A stretch of 64,000 nucleotides of DNA from Polytrichum commune. Taxonomy: Eukaryota > Streptophyta > Polytrichopsida > Polytrichales > Polytrichaceae. Position numbers and translations under genes: made by a program. Below, one piece after another: positions 55,704 through 64,000 of this stretch; within the stretch, counting starts at the first letter, position 1; each line of letters opens with the position of its first letter. A model generated the notes under the pieces. It saw nothing but the letters and a program-made list of their open reading frames with translations. It searched no databases and was not told the origin of the DNA. Location: the NCBI GenBank assembly GCA_950295325.1, contig OX485809.1, positions 29,652,144 to 29,716,143 on the forward strand. Reading direction: 5' to 3'.

Positions 55704-58700
55704 TGCATTATGGAGTTTCATATTTATTTATTTGTGTTTCATGTTTGGCTAGGGGCAACCAACAAGAGATGCATCGACCACAAACAACAAAGTATAATAC
55801 GAGCCACAAATAATTAAAGTTCAATATCATATATGTTGTTATAAATGTTGAGATTGTATGCTTGAAACAAGTTTTTTGAGGGTAATGATAACAATGAAAC
55901 ACTTTGGGAAGACATGGTTCATTTCATGCAATCCTCTTCATATATTAACACAGTGAAATGATATATGTTCTAGAACAACCCTACACCACAAATGGAAAGG
56001 GGACAATATGTAGGAGTAGGGTTTATTCATTTTTACTTTCTATCAAATGCAAAAGATTCAAAATACACACATATATCAATGTACATGGGTTTCAACCGTG
56101 CCTTTATATATTGTGTTTTCAAATTAATTATCATATTACTCTAGCAAAATACCCCTCCCCTCCACAAGATTTACTTCACATATCTCACCACCACATTCTC
56201 CAAGAGATCCCCACTAGTCCGCCACCCTACAATCCATAACAAGTCAATACCTACTCTTTTGTTTTAGCAATGATTTTTTAATTTTAATAATTGTTTATTC
56301 ATTAATTTCATATCATTATCACTCTTTAAGAAAAAATACTTTGCATTATTTTCCTTCTATTGGAACCTCCAAATATGGAACCTCACCTCTAAATTTTGAT
56401 TAAAAACTAGAGGACTTGTGCTTCTCAAATTAAAGGTTGTGGACTCTTATGCAATTGTTATGAGATTTTGGGGTCAAGGCTAAATTATGAGAGCTCCCTT
56501 CAAAGGGGTATGCATTAGTAGTAAACCCTTGGGAAGACCTTTACTAAAATATAGAGGATAGACATCCGTCAATATTGAAGATGAAAAAAAACTTTGAAAT
56601 TGGAGTTCATTTGTAATTATTATGAGATTTTGAGGTTGGAGCTTAGTGATGGGAACCTTCAAGAATGTAGAACACAATACCCTTATTGAGAAGAGATATT
56701 CACAAAAGTATAGGGGAAAGAATTTCATTAATATTCAACTGAAAATTTAAATTTGGAAGTTGTATGATGTTGTTATGAAAGTCCAAGGTTGGGGCTTGGT
56801 TCTGGGGGCTTCCTCCAAGGGGGTATGGAATCCCCCCACACCTTATAAAGAGACATCGTAGATATATATAGAGGAGAATTTTTCATCAATGTTAAATGAA
56901 GAAAAAAAATTGAATTTGGAGGTTGTATGCAATTGTTAAGATTTTGGGATTAGGGTTTGGGGTTTTTGAGCTCTTAGCAAGGGGACATTGCACAATACCC
57001 TACCCTTAAAGGGAAACCTTGACATAAATGTGTTGAATTACCTCCATTACATGGCTTCAAAAGAAAAACCTCAAGAGCATAACCCCCATAATCTAGGCTC
57101 CTTGCATGAACTTCATAACAAATGCAAATCCATTAAGTTCTTAAATTTAAGGGATAATGCTTTAAACTAACAAGCATGATCATATTGAAAATGGGCAAGT
57201 TGAGGAAGCGACCATTGAATGAATCGATGACATTATGCACATATTGCCATTCCAAAGTGATGCATTCCTCCAATGAACCTCCTACGTCACTCTCAGGCAT
57301 GTAGTGATAGTGCAAAATGTATATTTTTTCAAAGCCAAAACTATCAACATACAAGATTTGCCTAGTGGACACCACCTTGCAGTTTTTTTTGTTTTAGGTG
57401 TTTTGTTGTAAGGCTAAAACTTACACAAATTAGTATCTGCACAACAAGTTAATTATGGCATGAACTGTGAAAGCTATGCTAATGATATTTATAAGATGAA
57501 ATTGGAATTTGTAATTTTTTTTAATTCAAATAATAAATTAGCTAGCAAGTGAATAATAGATTGAAATTGAAGAGAAATTATGTTTTTATTATGCGGTTTA
57601 TTCGGCCTCCCAATACTCTAAAATTATAGACATAAAAAAATACCAATCCCTCTATGACCATACCATAGGATAATTATCTTACCGAATGAATTTATAAAAT
57701 AACATAAGATTATTTGTGGAATACAAACAATAATTTTACTATGACTCTGCGACAAATTATTGATTTATCCAACCATTCATATACCTTATTGGCCGCTCTT
57801 CATTTACCCTTCTAATGTAGTTTTTTCTATTATAATTCAACACAAGGTGGCTTAAAAACTAATATGATTCATAAAATTCCTAATTAAATAAAATATGAGA
57901 ATAATGTTTTTATGTGAGCTGCCTCACAAAAATGCCTATAACTTCATATAAGTTTTTTTTGAAAATGAAACAAAATTACCTAGACCATAATTTTTTAATA
58001 TTTACCTGGATATTTTAAATTCGTTCAAATTAAACACTCTAGCAAACCGGGTTGAAGCTATAAAATCATGAGGACTCAAACAGAGGTTGTCTCTCAAAAA
58101 TACTTATAACTTTTTTTAAATGTTTTAATTTTTTTTTAATTTTTTTTGTTGGAAAAGCTTTAATACAACTGTACATATATAAGATATGTTAGAATTAAAT
58201 TTAAAAAGAAGTTATGACGAGCTTTGAAATGATTTGTTTTTTAAACTCAAGATCATTAAATAATGAGACATTTTATACAAACTAGTTATCATAAATTAAC
58301 AAAATATAGAGTAAAAATATAGAACAATCTTTAAAATACTAATACTAATAATATATATAATAATATATATTTATTTTAATAAATATTATAAGTCAAACTT
58401 ACCAAATAAACTAAGTTATGCATCATTTTACTAAAAATTGGGTTGATCGAGGTTAAATACGATTGAAAATAAAGGAAATAAACGCTAGAAATGAAGGAAT
58501 TTGAACCTTTGGGATCTCATACCAAAAATACTATCATAATCAGAGAGTGAAAGATTACAAAATAGAAATCAGATGCCTTTTAAATATGATTGTCTTAAGA
58601 GGTGGAGGTTGAGTCCGTTGATTCTTGCTTCACTATGTTATACTTGCCTTGGATCCTCTTCCCAAAAATTTAATCACCGCCAATTTGTTATTTAGGTATT

Positions 58701-59379
58701 TCATCCATTTTGATTTAATAATATCAAAAGATATTTGTAAAAATAAATTTTATTTAGTCGAGACGAATTAACCAAGTTAAAAGTCGTTTTTAATAATCAA
58801 CATCATTTGTTTCATCCATTTCATCGTTTTGGGTTTAGGGTTTAGGGTTAAATTTTATGAAAAACAACTCCTCATATTGCTAAGGAGTAATGACTGGTCC
58901 TAGTGTGGGCATGGTGTAAAAAAATGTAGGGATGGAAATGCAAAGATGAGTGAGAATTTTTCTTGGATTTGCATCAATGAATTGGGAGAAATGATTGCTA
59001 GTTACAAATGAATTGGTTTTGTTCAAGAAATTCAAGACTTAAAAAAAGAGATATTGATCATTTTAGAGGATTCTATGGACTATACCTCAAAATAATAAAG
59101 TAAAACCAAAAGATCTTGGATACACTAGGATTTTGGTTGATTATGCGTAAAAATGTCTTTGGACATTTGCATATGCATTCTGAATGGATGCCACATTTTG
59201 ATCTGGATGCACATTTGTTGCTTCCACATGTATGCATGTGGTACATAGTGACGGTTTTAAGTTGTCTACGTCCTGCAAAGGGCGAAGTAGTTTTACATCC
59301 GAAGCCACTGCCGTAAGGCATGGCCTAGGATGTTCTACGAACAAACACTTTATTCACTCGAGCCTCTACGGAGACCGGA
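55704..59379. other. Very AT-rich intergenic sequence, no gene seen
   Basis: Three decayed repeats of a 'GGG(A/G)AAG.CCTT.A...AGTATAGAGGA.A' phrase occur about 56515, 56690 and 56830. Long A/T runs lie at 57.5-58.4 kb. Two plant telomere-type units (TTTAGGG) lie at 58832-58848. No supported coding frame. Confidence 0.5.
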
Positions 59380-59641
59380 GTTCTTCTTCTTCTTCTGGTT
59401 TTAAGTTTGGTGATGTTTTTGGGTATACGTACCATAGAAGTTAACTGGTTGGTTAACTGTTGGTTAGCAAGCTGGTTTTGGTTTGGAAACCTCTTGGTTT
59501 TCTTTTTCTTTTTCTTCTTCTGCTAACCTGTGGGTTGCATGGGTTTAGTTCTCTCTTCCTAAACAGCAGGGGCTTTAGAGGTTTGCTTCCTGTATTGTAT
59601 CGGGGTTAGCAGGGTAGATCGATCAAAAGGAATTCCAAACC
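59380..59641 (+). promoter_or_regulatory. Presumed INDH promoter/5' UTR with pyrimidine patch
   Basis: Just upstream of the INDH start lies a TTC-repeat stretch (about 59383-59398) and a long pyrimidine-rich tract (59491-59522). Such tracts are common near plant transcription starts. No convincing TATA box is visible. The leader continues through a G-rich stretch to the ATG at 59642. The transcription start itself cannot be placed from sequence alone. Confidence 0.45.
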
Positions 59642-62600
59642 ATGGTGATCGCATCTGGAGGCATGGCGAGTTCGTTGCGGAAGTTCCGGTTATCGCAGTT
59701 CAAGGTATTGCAGAATCCATGCTATCGTCGTTTTTGATTTTGCGACTCAAGTAGTAGTGCCCGAGGGTTTAGCCGGAACAGTTCTTGCGAATTCATTATC
59801 TCAAATCACGTGGATAGTGCGTTAACCAATCGCTCACGTAATTGCAATGTGGTCGTTGGCAGACCGCACCGTCCATTGAATTGCTTGCGCCATCTGAAAC
59901 CCTAATTCATTTAGCCATTGAGCACATAAAACAATGCGTAAATAAGATGGCCAAGCCTATGCAAATTCTTCGTGCATTACGAGTCTAGTGGCTAACAGAT
60001 CCCTTTCATGATGATTTTTGGAAAATTCCAATACATTCACTGTGATGGCTGCAATGGATCGTGTTATGGTGGCAGACCGCATCGTCCATTGAACTACTTG
60101 CGACATTTGAAACCCTAAGTCATTTAGCCATCGGGTTCATAAAAAAATGCCTAAATAAGACGGGCCAAGCGTGTGCAAAATCTTTGTGCATTACGAGTCC
60201 AGTGGCTACGAGCTCCCTGTTCTAAAAATCTTTTGAACTGCCAATACGTCCACTGTGGATGACTAAGACGGATCGTGTTATTTTGACAGGGCTTATGGCA
60301 TCCAAATAATCCACAGTGGTTCTCAAGCAATGCATCAGGTCGAGTGCGAGGGCCGCCTTTAAGTAGGCCAATGATACCAGGGGTAGAGAGTATTATTGCT
60401 GTGGCATCAGGCAAAGGTGGGGTCGGCAAGTCTACTACTGCAGGTATTTTCAACACAATGTATCGGCTATCATGGAATTTGTAAATTTGTGCATTGGTGT
60501 TGAACCACTTCCAACAATGATTGTGTCTTTGCTAGCTTCTGTGTTCACTCTGAATTATGTGTACCTCAGAAATTTGAAGAGGGTGTCGTTATGGGTTGAG
60601 GCTGAATGTATTCGCACATTGTCAGAACAAACTGAAGTGTACTTTTGGTAGGGCATGCATCTGTTAGGTTTGAGCAGTACAAGAAAATTCTATGTTGAAT
60701 TCCTGTGTCTCTTTGAGCCAATCAGGTACTTGAAACAAACAAGAATGTGGAAACAGGTTCTGTCAACACAATTTATTGGCCTTTCTGGAATCTGGAAGTC
60801 TTCCACATTTGTGTTGGCCCCACTTCTTATGATCATTTATTAGGCTGCTTATTGTGTCTGTGCTAGCTTCTGTGTTCACTGAATTGTGTATACCTCAGAA
60901 AACCTAAGAGAGTGTGTACTAATGGGTTGAAGTTGTGTGTGTTTGCACATTGTCAGAACTATCTGAATTGTACTATGAGTAGGGCATGCATCTGTTAAAC
61001 TTGAGCAGTACAAGACAATTGTAGGTTGACCTCTTGCTTCATTGTGAGCTAGTCATGTACTTGAATTTCCAATTTGTTGTGCACAGTGAACCTGGCAGTG
61101 GCACTAGCCATGGAATGTAGGCTTCGAGTGGGCTTACTTGATGCAGACATTTATGGTCCATCTGTTCCTAAATTAATGAAGCTTGATGGACAGCCTGGGC
61201 TTGATTCAGGTATTATACTTTTATGAGGTCTAAAGACATTGATTCAATTTTCTTGTGGTGTAGTGGGGAGGATCTGCTCTTGCAATTGATTCTTTTCTGT
61301 TTTAGGGGGTTTCAGTAACTTCTTTCTGTTCAATTTGGCATCATGGCGGATGTGGATAAATACTCTTTTGTAACCTGGATGTAGGCACTTAAGGAACCAT
61401 TGAGGAAATGTGTGCAGGGTCCAAAATGATTCCTCTGGAAAACTTTGGTGTTCGTTGCATGTCAATGGGGTTCCTTATGGAGAATGATGCTCCAGTTGTC
61501 TGGAGAGGGCTCATGGTAATTTTCTTTTTGTGTTGTTTTTTAATTGGACTACAGGATGCTGCATAGTTCTCTGTTTGTCTGTGTCTGTCTTGACTATCCT
61601 GTTAGTGTCGGAGCATCTATCTAAATGTTTCTGTGCACTTGAATATCTATGATGGGAAGAAGGAAAAGATTGCAGATAAGTGTTCGAGACTTCTGACGAT
61701 GTTGAAAGTTTCTGCCCCAGTGGTAAACTCGCAGGTAATGAGTGCATTGGAGAAACTTGCGAGGGGTACTGCTTGGGGGAAGCTGGATGTCCTGGTGGTT
61801 GACATGCCCCCTGGTACTGGTGATGCACAAATTTCCATATCCCAGCGGTTGCCTCTGGCTGGTACTTGAGTATTCTTACCTGATATTATATCACAAAATT
61901 TTGGTTTGCTGTTGAGGTCTTCCTGAGAGTCATGCTTCTGGACAAATGTCCTTTTTATTTTCAAATGTTCCTCTTTTTAGTTGGAGCCTATGCAGTTTAT
62001 TTAATGGTATTGTGATGCTGGGGCTTCTGCTGCACTTCCCTCATGTATGTGTAGATTTTGTTAGCAGGAGGAACACCATGGTGCATTTTCAACTGTTATT
62101 ATTTGCTTGGCACTTTCACGACATAAATCTATGGATCTTTTCACCTCTGCACTACCAGCTTCCCCAAATTCTAAATTAGTCTCCTTCCTGAAGCTTTTGC
62201 TAAGTGGTGTGCTTACTGGAATTTTATTGGTACAGTTTCCCTTCAGACATAATCATGGTCCATTGACAATCTTCCAGTTGCTTGTGGTGTGCAGGAGCAG
62301 TGATAGTCTCAACACCGCAAGATATTGCATTGATAGATGCACGCAGGGGAGCAAACATGTTTCGCAAAGTTGATGTTCCTGTGAGTACCCTTATTTATCA
62401 ATGTACTTATATGGGACCAGGTTGATCAGGCACCACCATGATTGGAAGCAATGTTCCCCTTAAATTTAATGAAGTACAATATATTTGTTCAGCTGAAGTT
62501 TGTGGAGGCTTGATGGAAAGTTGATGGTTGCAGATAATGGGTCTGATCGAGAATATGAGCTACTTCAAATGCCCTAGTTGTGGTGAGCGCAGTCATGTTT

Positions 62601-63362
62601 TTGGTCATGGAGGTGCTCGTTCTACTGCAGAGGAAATGGACATGGAATTCCTGGGAGAGGTTGCCATACTTTCAGAACTCATATTGAATGTCCATCTTTT
62701 CTTGCCTCCTTTTCCATTCCTGGCCATCATCATCCTTATAGTTGTCAGGTTATCTTTAGTCTACCGTTTGTGATGAATATTTGAAAAATCTTAGCTACCT
62801 TATGTAATGTAGACGTCCCTTAGATGGATACATTTCTCTCTGCACCAACTTCTTGTCGGCTGTAAAATACTCAACTAGTGCAATATGATTAGCAAATCCA
62901 AATCGTGCCATAGCCATTTGCCTCATAATTTTTGGAGCTCATATGAATAAGATTCTCGTGCTCATTAAGTGGTCATAGAGGTGCCCCTAATTATGTTCAA
63001 TATTGAACCTAGAATGGTTAGCATATTGTGAGCACATACTCCAATCTCATTCAAACACATGTCCTTCTGGTGCCAGTTCTCAGATCCACACCTAATCACA
63101 TACCACTAAAGTATAGGTGTCCAGATTATTGTCGTGTTTGAGTTAGGAATGCCTACCTTAACACCAGTTACGGGTTTTTTGGCAGGTGCCTTTGAATATT
63201 GAAATTCGAGAAACTTCAGATGCGGGTACTCCCATTGTGGCATCAGCTCCAACAAGTGAAGCAGCTAGTGTATACAAGAGCATAGCTGCACGAGTAGCTG
63301 CTAAACTAAGTGATTTGGCAGTGCCTGGTTTGAGTGCTGGACCTCTCCCAACTACAAAGTAA
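59642..63362 (+). CDS. INDH: INDH/NUBPL (IND1) mitochondrial Fe-S carrier P-loop NTPase, 8 exons
   Basis: The inferred coding exons are 59642-59704, 60290-60443, 61087-61209, 61418-61515, 61735-61861, 62295-62380, 62534-62659 and 63186-63362. All introns are GT-AG, phases agree, and the join gives 954 nt or 317 residues, the usual length for NUBPL/INDH. The protein has a basic, Ser/Arg-rich N-terminus that looks like a mitochondrial presequence, the deviant Walker [10 protein letters not shown] (residues 62-70), DADIYGPS (91-98), the Walker B-region motif [10 protein letters not shown] (167-176) and the cluster-binding CPSC (230-233), and it ends in a short variable tail. Family knowledge: INDH binds a 4Fe-4S cluster in the mitochondrial matrix and is needed for respiratory complex I assembly; in Arabidopsis it is also linked to mitochondrial translation. 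NBP35 is excluded because there is no N-terminal four-Cys motif. HCF101 is excluded because there are no DUF59 or DUF971 domains. The first ATG is used; Met8 is an alternative. The exon 7 donor (GTTGCC) is weak. Confidence 0.95.
59865..60275. repeat. Tandem duplication of about 205 bp inside INDH intron 1
   Basis: Two diverged copies, about 59865-60068 and 60069-60275, share the order: GGCAGACCGCA..CGTCCATTGAA, a stretch with AAACCCTAA, 'CATTTAGCCAT', 'GTGCATTACGAGTC' and 'GGATCGTGTTAT'. The second copy ends directly at the real exon 2 acceptor (60288-60289). The first copy therefore contains a duplicated acceptor-like region ending in GGCAG near 60074. The copies differ at many bases, so the event is not recent. 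Confidence 0.85.
60515..61075. repeat. Direct duplication in INDH intron 2 (period about 335 bp)
   Basis: The blocks about 60515-60740 and 60850-61070 share, in the same order, GCTAGCTTCTGTGTTCACT, TGTGTACCTCAGAAA-like sequence, GCACATTGTCAGAAC, GTAGGGCATGCATCTGTTA, TTGAGCAGTACAAGA and GTACTTGAA. The segment between the blocks (about 60741-60850) is unique. This intron therefore grew by local duplication, like intron 1. Confidence 0.85.
62920..63130. repeat. Dispersed repeat R3 copy inside INDH intron 7
   Basis: 'CTCATAATTTTTGGAGCTCA', 'GCTCATTAAGTGGTCATAGA', 'TTGAACCTAGAATGGTTAGC', 'TACTCCAATC' and 'AATCACATACCACTA' match the copies at 44.5 and 54.1 kb in order. It accounts for a good part of the 526-bp intron 7. 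Confidence 0.75.
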
Positions 63363-63639
63363 CTTACCATTGACACGGATCCGTGAATGTTCCATGGAAT
63401 TGCTGCTCCACTCAGCACATATGTTTCTTCATCCATATTGTGGTCGGTAAAGCCACATTTGGTCCACATAATGTTGCAGTGTGACTTTAAGTTTGGTTAT
63501 AGGTCTGCCAATTAGAAGGCTCCTGTTGGTGGAAATGGTGGGAGTCATATGTATGTCTTGGAGAGAGTTGAAGGATAATCATGTGCTGCTTTGATTTGGT
63601 GTACTGAGAGATTTGTAGAAGGAAAGACGACTCTGATGT

Positions 63640-64000
63640 TGCCACCAGTGTGACTTATGGTGTTGCTTCATTTTGGAGTATGTCTAATTCTATATGTAAT
63701 CTCGAAACGGACACTACGAGAATCAGAGGGCCCCTGATGACTACTACCTTCTTTTGAAGGTGAAACACCTTGAATGGTCGCGGACAAGCTGCTTGGCACC
63801 TATTTCTCTCCAAGGGCAAGTCTCTAGGTTTTCCACATGGTAGGTTGAAAATATCTGGTTCATCCGAAGACCTCCCTTGTGATTGGGTAGAACATAGGTG
63901 GTAGGGTGCACCGATCAAGTGGTAGGAAGGTAACCTATCTGAGTACTTTTCCGGGCTTAGGCGGCTTAATCTCGGGGTTCATCCGAATATCTCCCTTGTG
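63640..64000. repeat. Decayed dispersed repeat downstream of INDH
   Basis: 'TATGTAATCTCGAAACGGAC' and 'GGTGAAACACCTTGAATGG' are related to sequences near 22.82, 24.2, 29.68 and 35.4 kb. 'GGTTCATCCGAAGACCTCCC' (63859) recurs as GGTTCATCCGAATATCTCCC (63978). No gene seen. Confidence 0.5.

Noticed and set aside
58831-58850. Interstitial telomere array
   Set aside because: Only about two TTTAGGG units, which occurs by chance in AT-rich plant DNA and in intron sequence.
61633-61869. Alternative INDH exon starting upstream of 61735
   Set aside because: The frame is open through the acceptor, but the upstream residues do not match the family, whereas GCAG at 61731-61734 gives the expected join.

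Overview
This is nuclear DNA from a land plant. The evidence is a spliced plant-type INDH/NUBPL gene with GT-AG introns, pyrimidine-rich leaders, an AT-rich background of roughly 60% AT judged by eye, and a dense layer of decayed plant DNA transposons (hAT, Tigger/pogo, Stowaway, PIF/Harbinger-type MITEs and a CACTA-ended MITE). I could not identify the species. Long gene-poor stretches dominated by old DNA transposons, with no recognisable LTR-retrotransposon proteins, would fit a non-seed plant (moss, liverwort, lycophyte or fern) at least as well as a seed plant, but this is a weak inference.

Layout. (1) 0-2.7 kb: the promoter and 5' part of an unidentified minus-strand gene (TATA box near 2.35 kb, CT-rich leader, splice donor at 2198/2199). 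It runs off the left edge and may have a coding exon at about 1-350. (2) 2.7-3.7 kb: a MITE whose left end has been amplified into a nine-unit tandem array of about 79 bp. (3) 5.6-7.8 kb: two related repeat copies flank a 0.95-kb foldback element, and one copy carries a hAT-type MITE. (4) 7.9-10.4 kb: a compositionally distinct block with repeated motifs and a minus-strand TATA box, possibly LTR-like. (5) 13.3-17.2 kb: a hAT C-terminal fragment, a broken Tigger transposase with a Stowaway MITE beside it, and a hAT-type MITE inserted in a dispersed repeat. (6) 17-30 kb: unannotatable AT-rich repeat debris. (7) 30.5-33.9 kb: a broken BED-hAT transposase, itself interrupted by a hAT-type MITE. 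(8) 36.4-41.5 kb: a cluster of Tourist-like MITEs, including a head-to-head pair that forms a hairpin of about 0.95 kb, and a CACTA-ended MITE. (9) 51-55.7 kb: a hAT fragment between GC-rich minisatellites, then a 3.74-kb element with hAT-type ends and an 8-bp target duplication that carries non-transposon, exon-like sequence (a Pack-TE-like structure). (10) 59.6-63.4 kb: INDH, the only complete protein-coding gene I can support.

Functionally, INDH is a stand-alone mitochondrial housekeeping gene. Everything else is best read as transposon biology. At least four elements share CAC/CCC-GGG(G)AGGTCAC-type termini with 8-bp duplications and differ in length (409, 559, 852 and 3738 bp). This is one hAT-type family. 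A hAT transposase relic lies in the same window, but nothing here shows that it mobilised this family.
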